The notes below the pieces were generated by a model. That model saw only the letters and a list, made by a program, of their open reading frames with translations, made no database searches and was not told the DNA's origin. Positions 1-8,875 of a DNA stretch of 64,000 nt are shown in pieces (position 1 is the stretch's first letter; each line of letters starts with the position of its first letter). The position numbers and the translations under genes were made by a program. This stretch comes from Prosthecobacter debontii (GTDB lineage Bacteria > Verrucomicrobiota > Verrucomicrobiia > Verrucomicrobiales > Akkermansiaceae), in NCBI GenBank assembly GCA_945862245.1, contig CAMAXN010000008.1:1-64000 (forward strand), read 5' to 3'.

Positions 1-2
1 CA

Positions 3-119
3 ATCTGCCCGAACTGCCACAGTTTCCGCTTCGACGCCGAGCCTCAAACAGTCGTGTTACAGGCGGCACTGCTCGGCAGTCGCGAACAGCGCTCCGTAAC
101 GGCGGAAGACCTCGCCTGA
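3..119 (+). CDS. 3' end of a small Cys-rich protein gene (partial)
   Basis: An open frame enters from the left edge and ends at TGA 117-119. The visible 38 residues begin with ICPNCHSFRF, a CPxC knuckle typical of a C-terminal zinc ribbon, and end in an acidic stretch. The start lies outside the window, so length and function cannot be judged. It reads in the same direction as thrB, about 150 bp upstream of it. The call rests on the open frame and the CPxC motif only. Confidence 0.45.
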   Translation: MCPNCHSFRFDAEPQTVVLQAALLGSREQRSVTAEDLA

Positions 120-268
120 GGCGGGCTTTACCAAGGAGGGCACCAACGCGGAGGTCGGAAAACTCGGTAAGGTAGAGAAGTTTTGAGCCAGATATTGTCG
201 CAAAGTCGGGCTTGATATGCGGAACTAATCAGAAGCATAATCCCGACCCTTTCGCGGAAAAAATTATC

Positions 269-1210
269 ATGTCAGCCAATCAGGATATCCGGGTCTTCGC
301 TCCCGCTACCGTTGCCAACGTCGCCTGCGGCTATGATGTGCTCGGTTTTGCCATCGACTCGCCCGGCGATGAGATCGTTGTCCGCAACTCGACCAAGCCC
401 GGGCTACGCATCACCGCGATCACCGGAGATGGCGGCAAGTTACCCAAGGAACCCTCTCAAAACACGGCTGGCGTAGCCGCCCTCGATCTCCTGAAACACC
501 TCGGCATGTTGGATCGCGGGATCGAGATGGAGATCCACAAGAAAATGCCTTTCGGCTCCGGCCTCGGCTCCTCTTCCGCCTCCGCTGTCGCGGGTGTCTT
601 TGCGGTGAACAAGCTCATCGGCGAGCCGCTCTCAAAACGCCAGCTCCTCCCATTCGCGATGGCCGGTGAAGCTTCGGCGGATGGAGCATGGCACGCAGAT
701 AACGTCGGCCCCTGCCTGCTGGGCGGCATCGTTTTCATTCGCTCCAACGAAGAACTCGATATAGCCCAGATCCCCGCACCCGCCAACCTTTGGGCCGCTG
801 TCGTCCATCCGGATATCGAGATTCTGACAAAGGTCGCCCGCGAGATTCTTCCCAAAGAGATCCCGCTTGTAAACGCCACCCAACAAATCGGCAACCTCGG
901 CGGTCTCATTCTTGGCCTCATCCACGAAGACTACGGCCTAATTTCCCGCTCCATCCACGACGTAATCGCCGAGCCCCGCCGCCAGAAACTGATTCCCGAT
1001 TTCTATAAAGCAAAACGCGCCGCTCTCGGCTCCGGCGCCCTCGGTTTCTCGATCTCCGGTGCGGGTCCATCCGTCTTTGCTCTCTGCGAGGGCGAAGAAA
1101 TCGCCCGCAAGGTTGGAGCCGCCGTGGAGAAGGTCTTCACCACCATACCCGTGAACTGCCAAGTGCACATCTCGAGGATCAACCCGCGCGGGGTACATGT
1201 CGTGAAGTGA
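269..1210 (+). CDS. thrB: Homoserine kinase
   Basis: Phosphorylates L-homoserine with ATP to O-phosphohomoserine, the step before threonine synthase; cytoplasmic. The protein is about 313 residues from ATG 269, a normal length for this GHMP-kinase family. The GHMP ATP-binding loop PFGSGLGSSSASA is at residues 94-106, and a C-terminal glycine motif (FSISGAGPSVFAL) matches the GHMP C-terminal domain. A TTG at 212 would add 19 residues, but the family consensus begins near the ATG (VFAPATVANVACGYD), so I prefer 269. thrC follows after 7 bp, so the two are almost certainly cotranscribed. Confidence 0.93.
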   Translation: MSANQDIRVFAPATVANVACGYDVLGFAIDSPGDEIVVRNSTKPGLRITAITGDGGKLPKEPSQNTAGVAALDLLKHLGMLDRGIEMEIHKKMPFGSGLGSSSASAVAGVFAVNKLIGEPLSKRQLLPFAMAGEASADGAWHADNVGPCLLGGIVFIRSNEELDIAQIPAPANLWAAVVHPDIEILTKVAREILPKEIPLVNATQQIGNLGGLILGLIHEDYGLISRSIHDVIAEPRRQKLIPDFYKAKRAALGSGALGFSISGAGPSVFALCEGEEIARKVGAAVEKVFTTIPVNCQVHISRINPRGVHVVK

Positions 1211-1217
1211 AACTCGC

Positions 1218-2522
1218 GTGAAATACCACTCCACCAACGACCCCAGCCATCAAGTCGACCTAAAACAAGCGGTCCTGCGCTCGCTGCCGCCGGACAACGG
1301 GCTCTACATGCCCAATACGCTGCCTGTTCTCGGCGCTGGTTTTTGGGAATCTTACCGCAGACTATCCTTCCGAGAAGTTGGTTTCGCCGTAGCTAACGCA
1401 TTCTTCGGCGAGGATATTCCGGAAAAGACCCTACGCGAAATTGTCGATGGAACACTGGAATTCGATGCACCAGTTGTCACCCTTACGCCCGGTGATCACA
1501 TCCTTGAGCTTTTCCACGGCCCCACGCTAGCATTCAAGGATTTCGGCGCGCGCTTCATGGCCCGGCTGATGGCGTACCTGACAAAAGATGAGGATCGCAT
1601 GCTTACGGTGCTGGTCGCCACTTCTGGCGATACCGGCGGCGCGGTAGCCTCCGCTTTCCACCACGTCCCAGGCACTCGGGTCATCATCCTCTATCCAAAG
1701 GGCAAGGTTTCCGGCCTTCAGGAAAAACAGCTCACCGCCCTTGGCGGAAATATCACGGCGCTGGAGATCGAGGGCACTTTCGACGATTGCCAGGCTTTGG
1801 TGAAGAAAGCTTTCCTAGAGCGCGAAATCACTGAGCGCATGAACCTTACCTCCGCAAACTCGATCAATCTCTCCCGCCTCGTTCCGCAGAGTTTCTATTA
1901 CATACATGCCGCCCGTCAGCTCACCGAAGGCATGAAACCGGTCTTTGTAGTCCCTTCCGGAAACTTCGGAAATCTCACTGCAGGGCTGCTCGCCATGAAG
2001 CTCGGGCTTCCTGTTGGCCATTTCCTCGCCGCCACGAACCGCAACGACGTGGTGCCCGCCTATCTGGACACCGGCACCTACACGCCGCGCCCCAGCGTCG
2101 CTACTATCTCGAATGCGATGGATGTCGGCGCGCCATCCAACTTCGTGCGCATGGCCGCACTTTTTGTAAATTCATGGGATTCCATGAAATCCACTATTAG
2201 CGGCATGAGCTTCTCGGACGAGATGACTCGCTCGGCGATACGCGAGGTCAAGGCTCTCCACGGCTACGAAGTCTGCCCCCACACGGCCGTCGGTTGGCTA
2301 GCCGCAAAAAACTGGCAGGCTACCCATCCCGGTAGCTCCACGATCACCCTTGCGACCGCACATCCCGCAAAATTCCCCGACGTCATGGACGCCGAACTCG
2401 GCGCCGGCACGGTGACAATCCCAGAACGCCTTGCCATCCTCGCAGATAAGGAAAAGGTCGCCACCAACCTGCCGAAGGACTGGAAACCCTTCCGCGACTG
2501 GCTCGCCTCCCATATTGACTGA
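1218..2522 (+). CDS. thrC: Threonine synthase
   Basis: PLP enzyme that converts O-phosphohomoserine to threonine. At 434 residues it has the length of the long threonine synthases. The N-terminal pattern DNGLYMP, the PLP-lysine motif LAFKDFG (Lys107), the ATSGDTGGA loop and VPSGNFGN phosphate-binding segment are all present. The start is GTG 1218, just after thrB, and reads directly into the conserved KYHSTND opening. It forms the second gene of the thrBC operon and ends 12 bp from a convergent gene. Asd, which supplies an earlier step of the pathway, is encoded separately at 11 kb. Confidence 0.95.
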   Translation: MKYHSTNDPSHQVDLKQAVLRSLPPDNGLYMPNTLPVLGAGFWESYRRLSFREVGFAVANAFFGEDIPEKTLREIVDGTLEFDAPVVTLTPGDHILELFHGPTLAFKDFGARFMARLMAYLTKDEDRMLTVLVATSGDTGGAVASAFHHVPGTRVIILYPKGKVSGLQEKQLTALGGNITALEIEGTFDDCQALVKKAFLEREITERMNLTSANSINLSRLVPQSFYYIHAARQLTEGMKPVFVVPSGNFGNLTAGLLAMKLGLPVGHFLAATNRNDVVPAYLDTGTYTPRPSVATISNAMDVGAPSNFVRMAALFVNSWDSMKSTISGMSFSDEMTRSAIREVKALHGYEVCPHTAVGWLAAKNWQATHPGSSTITLATAHPAKFPDVMDAELGAGTVTIPERLAILADKEKVATNLPKDWKPFRDWLASHID

Positions 2523-2534
2523 GCCGAGTCTGCT

Positions 2535-4259
2535 TCATCGGAACAGCGAATCGACACCCATCGCCGACTTCCTCAGGAACTTCGGCATAGCCTTTGACTC
2601 CCGCGGTTTGAAAAGCCTGAAGACATAGCCGATCAGATGCAGGGTGAAAAGATGGTCAATTAACCGATAGCCGCGCTTTTTCCGTAGCAGCAACGAAGCC
2701 GCCCAGGAAAGCGTGCGGCGCTTCACCTTGAACGGCTCGAAAGAGACCTTGATGCGGTAGCGCTGGCGAGTGGATGGCGGGTAACGTTTCTTGTATTCCT
2801 TTTTTGCTGCCCGGATGCTTTCCGCAAGCTCTTCATCGAAGGGCAGGAAATAATAGCGCCGCGCGAGCTGTAGCATCGCGAAAAAATCCCGCATGTGCTC
2901 AATGTCCGCTATCGGCAGCTCGGCCTCCCGCGCCAGACGTATCATCTCCGGAAAAAGCGTGGTCGCACCCTGGCCTGAACGCAGTGCGCGCTCGGGATCC
3001 GGTACGAAGTGGCGGAGGGTCTTGGAGACGGCGTGATTGATGAAAAGGCAGTCCCAATAGATATTGAGCAGCGGCGGGATGCGCACACGGCGGAAGAAAA
3101 GCTTCTGTCGCGCGAAGTCCTCGATATAAAGGAGCTGTAGGATTAGGGTGTCCGCATGGCGGAGCAGTTGCAGCGTGGCCGCTGCACGCTCCTCGCCCAT
3201 CATTTCCACTACAGATTGCTCAACGCTTTTTTGATAGCGAAAAATGTCTATTGCGGCCGCGGTATTGAGCCGGATCCAGATGTCCGAATGCCTGTTTCCC
3301 GGCAGGAACGCGAGCCGTTGGAAGCGGTGCCACCCGCCCGTCTGGCACCACACGGAAATGCCCACCATATTCTCCGCCGTATCCAGCTCCCGCGCGAAAG
3401 CCTCGCACGCACCTCCAATATAGGACGGATATTCCCCAGCCCCTTCATACTCGCGCCGCGCTTGAAGCTCGATGATTTTGCGCTGCTTCACTGCAAAAAA
3501 CGCCTTGTTCAGAGGCAGGTGTCGGAAGAAATCACTCTCACCGTGCTTCATGGAGACAATGAAATTCGGCGAGTCCATTCCCTCCAGCGTCTCCGCCAGA
3601 GTCCCGCGGTGCCAGATCAGATCGCCGATGCGATGCACACCCACCGTCCATGTCCGTAGGATCAGGGTCTTGCCACGAACCTCAAAGGCGGGCATTAGCT
3701 TTCGCAAAAGCCGGTTTGTCTCCTTGGGATTGCGAAGGTGCAGGCGGGTGCGTATCGGGTCTTTCACATCGTGACCATCGCTTTCACCAATGCGCAGGAT
3801 GATACCACTGAGCTGCGGGAAATCATCGAGTATACCCTCCACCAAGTTGGCGTAATAGGCCTCCAGCGCAGCAGGATCGTCGCCGAAGGCTGCCTCGAGC
3901 GCCGGTGTCAGCGGTAGGATGTCGGAGGTCAGAAAAACCTTTAGTCCGAAGTCCTCCACCAGCATCTCAAAAAGCTGTGCAAAGCGCTCACGGAACACCG
4001 CAATATCCGCAGCGATTTCCGGTTCATGCAGCGGATGCTCCGCAAGGTGCGCAAGATCGTCGAGAGTGACAGCATTGTAACCCAGCGCAGAAACCTCCGC
4101 CGCGAAGACACGCATGTCCGCCTCAATCCCCGCCCATTGTTCCTCCATTCCGTCGCCACAAGTTTTCAGGTGGATAAAAGGGATTTTCGACCAGTTAATG
4201 CGGCGTTTGGAGTAGCCCCGGAAGAACGGGCCGACGGCATCGATGAGGAAAAGCTCCAT
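2535..4259 (-). CDS. Large cytoplasmic protein, TIM-barrel glycosidase-like
   Basis: A 574-residue protein without a signal peptide or clear membrane segment. The first ~330 residues alternate hydrophobic strands and helices as in a TIM barrel, for example IPFIHLKTC, GYNAVTLDD, KVFLTSDILP, SGIILRIGESDG and KTLILRTWTVG. The segment with FIVSMKHGESDFF followed by RREYEGAGEYPS recalls, from memory, the central barrel of alpha-glucuronidase-type (GH67-like) enzymes. The C-terminal ~200 residues are helical and very basic. The acidic residues in RIGESDGHD could be catalytic, but this is inference. It stands alone on the minus strand, convergent with thrC. I do not recognise a defined family with certainty. 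Confidence 0.7.
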   Translation of the reverse strand: MELFLIDAVGPFFRGYSKRRINWSKIPFIHLKTCGDGMEEQWAGIEADMRVFAAEVSALGYNAVTLDDLAHLAEHPLHEPEIAADIAVFRERFAQLFEMLVEDFGLKVFLTSDILPLTPALEAAFGDDPAALEAYYANLVEGILDDFPQLSGIILRIGESDGHDVKDPIRTRLHLRNPKETNRLLRKLMPAFEVRGKTLILRTWTVGVHRIGDLIWHRGTLAETLEGMDSPNFIVSMKHGESDFFRHLPLNKAFFAVKQRKIIELQARREYEGAGEYPSYIGGACEAFARELDTAENMVGISVWCQTGGWHRFQRLAFLPGNRHSDIWIRLNTAAAIDIFRYQKSVEQSVVEMMGEERAAATLQLLRHADTLILQLLYIEDFARQKLFFRRVRIPPLLNIYWDCLFINHAVSKTLRHFVPDPERALRSGQGATTLFPEMIRLAREAELPIADIEHMRDFFAMLQLARRYYFLPFDEELAESIRAAKKEYKKRYPPSTRQRYRIKVSFEPFKVKRRTLSWAASLLLRKKRGYRLIDHLFTLHLIGYVFRLFKPRESKAMPKFLRKSAMGVDSLFR

Positions 4260-4422
4260 AAATATAACATAAAAGACAGCATTATGCCGCGTATTATGGG
4301 AGCATCAAGAAGTGACGGGGTTGTCACAGAAGGCTAGGAAAAATTTTAGCGAATATGAATTTTAGGTTGTCAAAACCGGAGCCTAAGGGCTTACTCCCCG
4401 ACCGCCTGCAAGGGCACTGTGT

Positions 4423-4495
4423 GGCCCGATAGCTCAGTTGGTAGAGCAGCGGATTGAAAATTCGCGTGTCGCTGGTTCGAATCCGGCTCGGGCCA
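4423..4495 (+). tRNA. tRNA-Phe (anticodon GAA)
   Basis: A full cloverleaf can be folded by hand. The acceptor stem GGCCCGA (4423-4429) pairs with TCGGGCC (4488-4494), followed by discriminator A 4495. The D arm has AGCTCAGTTGGTAGAGC, the anticodon stem GCGGA/TTCGC encloses loop TTGAAAA with GAA at positions 34-36, and the T arm contains GGTTCGAATCC. CCA is not fully encoded (the next bases are CCT). Confidence 0.96.
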
Positions 4496-4859
4496 CCTCC
4501 TTTCCCCCTTATTCCAAAAGGCCTAGCGGCCACAAGCAGGCTAGTTTCCTCTAACAGAAAAAGATGCTGGTGCATTTATGTCGCAGTTATTTGGCCGAGG
4601 AATTAAGCATTTCGGTACTTCTCGGCATCAGCCTATGGCTGTGTAGTTCTTGTCGAAGTCCATGCGCACATGGGGGAGGGTCATTAATCGGGCAGGGAAA
4701 AAACCTCACCCTGCACAAAATCATTCATGGCTCGTAAGCCATGTCACTGGTTCGGCAAAAAGCTTGGCAATGTATCCAGCAAGCGCATACCGCGTTGCCT
4801 GAGCGCGCTCCTCAAATTTGGAGAGCTCGGCTTTTTCGGATTAAGAGTTGATTACAGAC
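4496..4859. other. Intergenic region, no gene seen
   Basis: About 360 bp between tRNA-Phe and the end of the anti-sigma gene. A weak inverted pair GCAGGG/CCCTGC lies near 4690-4715. I see no supported ORF, further RNA gene or clear terminator. Confidence 0.5.
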
Positions 4860-5756
4860 TCAGAAAAACCGAGCGAGAGAGTCTTTGTCGGTAACCGACA
4901 TCAGAGAGAATGCGTATTTATCTTTATGCCAGGAAGCCTTTGCCCAATCGCCGGATTGCTCCATCACCGGATCATCTATCTCAGGCAAATCATCAGCCAC
5001 CTCGGTCCTGCGAAAAATGACTAAATGCACTTTGCCGTGCTCGGTATTGAAGCAGATCAGCGATCCACGGATCCCGTCGATCACAAGTTCGCGGCAGCCA
5101 AGCCCCTTGATACCTTCGAGACCGGGTGGGAGGTAGCCACCGCCGCATGGTAGCCCTTTTTCCCTGAGATAAGAAATCAGATGCGGCAAATCTTTTTCTT
5201 CCTGGTCGAGGCTGAAGCGCGGCGAGTCATGGATACGGACAAAACCCGATTGCAATGCCTCAACGGCAATTTTTTTAGGTGTGTTACCCCCAAAAAAATT
5301 GTTATCTGGCTTTCCGCCATCCACTAGAATGAAAGCCAGTACGATACCTGATGCGGCAGCTAAGGGAACGCCCACTCTTTTCCAACCAAACGATCCCCGC
5401 TCGATCTTTGCAGTGCTCTCCACCGCCGCGAGCACTTCTGCACGCAAGCCGATAGGTACCTCTATGGAAGTAATTGCGGAGATCATAAATGCACCCAGTT
5501 TAGAATCAATCTGAGGTAAACCTCTACTATCCTGCACCATTGCAAGAAATACCTTTTCACGTAATCCCTCCGGTAGCTCAACGCGAGCTAGCGCCTCGGC
5601 AAATGCGGCGTCAAAGGCCAGCTCACGCGTCAGCCACTCACCGAGTTCTCTATCGCTGATCGCTAGGTTTAGCGCTTTTGCAAAATCAACATCCTGCGAA
5701 TCTGTCCCTCCGGGACGGAAACTCCGTAAAACAAACTTGGCTTTATCCTTATCCAT
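4860..5756 (-). CDS. Putative anti-sigma factor, single-pass membrane protein
   Basis: A 298-residue protein whose gene overlaps the end of the ECF sigma gene by 8 bp, the classic sigma/anti-sigma arrangement. About 125 cytoplasmic N-terminal residues rich in short helices are followed by one hydrophobic segment (about residues 128-146, PLAAASGIVLAFILV) and a ~150-residue C-terminal domain probably outside the membrane. I see no HxxxCxxC zinc motif of the ZAS type. It probably binds and holds the sigma factor at the membrane. Function is inferred from context and topology, not from a recognised domain. Confidence 0.72.
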   Translation of the reverse strand: MDKDKAKFVLRSFRPGGTDSQDVDFAKALNLAISDRELGEWLTRELAFDAAFAEALARVELPEGLREKVFLAMVQDSRGLPQIDSKLGAFMISAITSIEVPIGLRAEVLAAVESTAKIERGSFGWKRVGVPLAAASGIVLAFILVDGGKPDNNFFGGNTPKKIAVEALQSGFVRIHDSPRFSLDQEEKDLPHLISYLREKGLPCGGGYLPPGLEGIKGLGCRELVIDGIRGSLICFNTEHGKVHLVIFRRTEVADDLPEIDDPVMEQSGDWAKASWHKDKYAFSLMSVTDKDSLARFF

Positions 5757-6294
5757 TTTTTTTCTGAAATGCTTCGGGGTTCATATCCACAAGATTCTTG
5801 GGTCCGCTGAAAGGCTCCAGAACCATGCGTTTCCGGAGTATATCTTTGCCGCGGGAAAGGCGGGACATCACGGTGCCGATCGGCACATCTAAGATTTCTG
5901 CAATCTCCTTGTAACTATGCTGCTGTAGGTAAAAAAGCGCGACCGGCGCGCGATACATTTCATCCATTTCGCCCAACAACTCAACCGCACGTTGCGCATC
6001 CATCTGACGGTCTGCACCATCATCAGGAGCGGCTTCCACAGCAATCCCCTCGTCAAGCGGCTCATCGGAAAATCGTGCCATTTTTCTTCGCTGACCAAGA
6101 AACTCTCGGTGCAGGGTCGTGAAAAGCCACGTCTTTGCCTTACTACGATCCCTGAGCTGCGCATTTTTCTCCGCCCAGATGCAAAAGGTCTCTTGCACAA
6201 GATCGGATGCACGCTCAGAGCATCGAGTCAGGGAATACCCGAACCGATACAGCGCCTGATAGTAGGTATCCACCAATTCCGCGAACTCGCTCAT
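5749..6294 (-). CDS. ECF-type RNA polymerase sigma factor
   Basis: A 181-residue protein of typical ECF length. Region 2 spans about residues 8-75 (YYQALYRFGYSLTR then ASDLVQETF and KTWLFTTLHREFL). Region 4 spans about 115-165, with the helix-turn-helix core YKEIAEILDVPIGTVMSRLSRG. It directs RNA polymerase to a small regulon. The start ATG 6294 faces a divergent gene at 6405, so the 110 bp between them may hold an autoregulated promoter. The downstream overlapping gene is its likely anti-sigma factor. Confidence 0.93.
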   Translation of the reverse strand: MSEFAELVDTYYQALYRFGYSLTRCSERASDLVQETFCIWAEKNAQLRDRSKAKTWLFTTLHREFLGQRRKMARFSDEPLDEGIAVEAAPDDGADRQMDAQRAVELLGEMDEMYRAPVALFYLQQHSYKEIAEILDVPIGTVMSRLSRGKDILRKRMVLEPFSGPKNLVDMNPEAFQKKNG

Positions 6295-6404
6295 GCTACA
6301 ACAATATGAGTGTTTACCTTACAAGCTATTCCGAAAAATCCTTATAAAATAGAAAAAAACTTCTCTCTCGCCACCTAGCCAATAAGGTATCTCCCATTAA
6401 GCCA

Positions 6405-7349
6405 ATGAACGTGAAACCAATAGTCGTAGCGACTCTGATAGCGTTAGCCACCAGCAAGGCTGCCCCTGAGTTCCGGTTTGTGGAAAAGAATGGAACCCAA
6501 TTTCTCTACGACGGGGAAACCCTAATCACCGCCTTTCGTACAGACTACCGTGTGCCCTACCTCTACCCGCTTACATCCCCATCCGGCGCAAATATCGCCC
6601 GCTACTGGCCGATGGAAGACGACGCCACTACCGAAGAAAAAGACCACCCCCACCACCGCGGACTCTGGTTCTCGCACGGGGACGTGAACGGCTTCGACTT
6701 CTGGGCGGGCATGGTCGGAAAAAAAGATGCTGTCATCCGCACGGACACGATCTACCCGCAGAAAATGAAAACCTCAGCGCGCATCACCGCCAAACTTACA
6801 TGGCTCGGCGACGGCAAAGAACTACTTCGCGAAATCCGCTCACAGGAATTCACAAGACCCGATCTCAAAACTTTGCGCATCAATTTTACCTCTACTCTCG
6901 TTGCGCTCGCTGATGAAGTCACCTTCGGCGATACCAAAGAAGGCACCTTCGCAATCCGCACTGACCGCACTCTTCGCGTGAAAGGTAGGGAAGCGAAGGC
7001 TACTCTCACTAATTCCAACGGCGAAACCAACGCCTCCGTCTGGGGCAAACGTGCAGAGTGGGCAGCCTACTCCGGTCCCGACGAACTCGGCCAACCCGTC
7101 GTCGTCGCGATCATCGACAACCCCGGCTCCTTCCGCCATCCCACCCACTGGCACGCCCGCGATTACGGACTCCTCGCCGCTAACCCCTTCGGAGTTCATG
7201 ATTTTGAAAAAAAGAAGGATAAAACTTTAGGAAATTACGTTCTCCGCAAAGACATGATTATCAAATTTATTTACACCATTATTATCCACCATGGTATACT
7301 AGAGTCCGCCAATCTAGAAGCCATACACGCATCCTTAAAAAAACAATAA
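6405..7349 (+). CDS. DUF6807 ('PmoA-like') family secreted protein
   Basis: A 314-residue protein with a short hydrophobic N-terminal signal (about residues 1-19, cleavage near SKAA). It carries the family hallmark HPHHRGLWFSHGDVNGFDFW at residues 81-100 and a later HPTHWHARDYG block; these histidine/aspartate clusters suggest metal or sugar binding. The family is common in Planctomycetes and Verrucomicrobia, usually beside Gfo/Idh oxidoreductases, and is often labelled PmoA-like although no methane oxidation role is shown. The next gene starts 4 bp downstream and is a Gfo/Idh protein, so the two form an operon probably acting on a sugar derivative. The biochemical activity is unknown. Confidence 0.85.
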   Translation: MNVKPIVVATLIALATSKAAPEFRFVEKNGTQFLYDGETLITAFRTDYRVPYLYPLTSPSGANIARYWPMEDDATTEEKDHPHHRGLWFSHGDVNGFDFWAGMVGKKDAVIRTDTIYPQKMKTSARITAKLTWLGDGKELLREIRSQEFTRPDLKTLRINFTSTLVALADEVTFGDTKEGTFAIRTDRTLRVKGREAKATLTNSNGETNASVWGKRAEWAAYSGPDELGQPVVVAIIDNPGSFRHPTHWHARDYGLLAANPFGVHDFEKKKDKTLGNYVLRKDMIIKFIYTIIIHHGILESANLEAIHASLKKQ

Positions 7350-7353
7350 ACCA

Positions 7354-8751
7354 ATGAACCGCCGCCATTTCCTATCCACTTCCGCCCTCGCCGGAGTCTT
7401 TACTCTCACACCCTCCTTCTCCCGTGCTGCATCAGCAAATGGAGTCCTCCGCGTCTGCATCATCGGCTTCAACGGACGCGGCAAAGGCCTCGCTGGAGAT
7501 CTCATGAGATGCAAGGGTGCGAAACTCGTCGCGCTCTGCGACGCCGACTCCGCCGTCCTCGATTCCTTCGCCGCCGAACTCGATAACAAAGGCACCAAAA
7601 TTGCGAAATTCACTGACTACCGAAAGGTCTGCGAGTCAAAGGATATCGATGCCGTGATCATCGCTACCCCCAACCACACCCACGCACTGATCGGTGCCAC
7701 CGCCGCCGCGAACGGCAAGCATGCCTATGTCGAGAAACCCGTTTCCCATAACATCTGGGAAGGTCGGCAACTCGCTGCTGCTGCCGCGAAACACAAGGTT
7801 ATCATCCAGCACGGCTTTCAGCGCCGCTCGGAAACATCATGGCACGAGGCCTATGATTTCGTGAAATCTGGGGAAATCGGCAAGGTAACCCTCGCCCGCG
7901 GTTTCTGCTACAAGCCCCGACCATCTATCGGAAAGCTGCCCAAGCTCATTGATCCACCGAAATCCGTGGACTACGATCTCTGGTGCGGCCCGCGTGAGTT
8001 GGAACCTGTACGCCGCACAAAATTCCACTACGACTGGCACTGGCAGTTCCCATATGGCAACGGTGATTCCGGAAACCAAGCGCCTCACCAACTCGATGTT
8101 TGCCGCTGGTTCCTCGGCGATCCCGAGCTTCCAGCTGCCGTCCTCTCAATCGGCGCCCGCCTCGGTTATATGGACGACGGCGAATGGGCGAACACCCAAC
8201 TTACATGGTTCGATTACCCCACGCCCATTATCCTAGAGGTTCGTGGCCTCAACACCACGGGCTACAAAGGCGTTCCGCTCGGCAACATCATCGAATGCGA
8301 AGGCGGCTATATCTCCGGCGGACACGACCCCAACTGCGTGGCCTACGACAAGGACGGCAAGGAGCTACGCAAATTTAAGGATTCGAAATCCCACATGCAG
8401 AACTTCGTCGATTCCTGCCACTCCGGCAAAATCGATGCAGGTCAAACCGCAGAGAGCGGCCACCTTTCCTCCGCCCTCGCCCACCTCGGCAACATCTCTT
8501 GGAAACTCGGCGCACCCACAGCTCCCGATGCAATACGCTCCTCCCTCAAGGACGCGAACACCACCGAAGCTTTCGAGCGCATGCTCACCCACCTTGCTGA
8601 CAACAAAGTCGATACCACCAAGGACATGCTCGCCCTTGGTAAGCACCTCAGCTTCGATGCAGATAAGGAACAGTTTACCGGCGACTCCGCAGACCTCGCC
8701 AACCCCCACCTCAAAGGCAGCTACCGCAAGGGCTTCGAGTTGCCAATCTAA
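7354..8751 (+). CDS. Gfo/Idh/MocA family oxidoreductase, Tat-exported
   Basis: A 465-residue NAD(P)-dependent sugar or cyclitol dehydrogenase-like protein. The N-terminus NRRHFLSTSALAGVF is a twin-arginine signal (Arg3-Arg4). The Rossmann motif follows (VCIIGFNGRGKG, about residues 34-45), then the conserved EKPVSHN at residues 127-133 with catalytic Lys128. The C-terminal half has the family's alpha/beta sheet domain. Exported members of this type are a hallmark of the PVC phylum and probably carry a tightly bound cofactor. It is translationally close to the DUF6807 gene (4 bp gap). The substrate cannot be told from sequence. Confidence 0.92.
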   Translation: MNRRHFLSTSALAGVFTLTPSFSRAASANGVLRVCIIGFNGRGKGLAGDLMRCKGAKLVALCDADSAVLDSFAAELDNKGTKIAKFTDYRKVCESKDIDAVIIATPNHTHALIGATAAANGKHAYVEKPVSHNIWEGRQLAAAAAKHKVIIQHGFQRRSETSWHEAYDFVKSGEIGKVTLARGFCYKPRPSIGKLPKLIDPPKSVDYDLWCGPRELEPVRRTKFHYDWHWQFPYGNGDSGNQAPHQLDVCRWFLGDPELPAAVLSIGARLGYMDDGEWANTQLTWFDYPTPIILEVRGLNTTGYKGVPLGNIIECEGGYISGGHDPNCVAYDKDGKELRKFKDSKSHMQNFVDSCHSGKIDAGQTAESGHLSSALAHLGNISWKLGAPTAPDAIRSSLKDANTTEAFERMLTHLADNKVDTTKDMLALGKHLSFDADKEQFTGDSADLANPHLKGSYRKGFELPI

Positions 8752-8875
8752 CAACTTACAGATTGGATTTAAATACGCCTATTTCATGAGGCGGCCCTGA
8801 AATTTTTTCAAGCCATTTTACAAAGGTTTTCCAGAATGATCAGCGGATTTCGTTCCACCCCTACAAAGCACGCAC

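Noticed and set aside
3156..3659. 167-residue frame antisense to the TIM-barrel-like gene
   Set aside because: No domain or start context; contained wholly in a longer, coherent gene.
8776..8793. Possible terminator after the Gfo/Idh gene (CGCCT/AGGCG)
   Set aside because: Only a 5-bp stem and the T-run starts about eight bases later; too weak to call.
8243..8800. 185-residue plus-strand frame inside the Gfo/Idh gene
   Set aside because: Composition is Thr/Pro/Ala/Ser-rich as in a frame shadow; the Gfo/Idh frame is intact and has all motifs.
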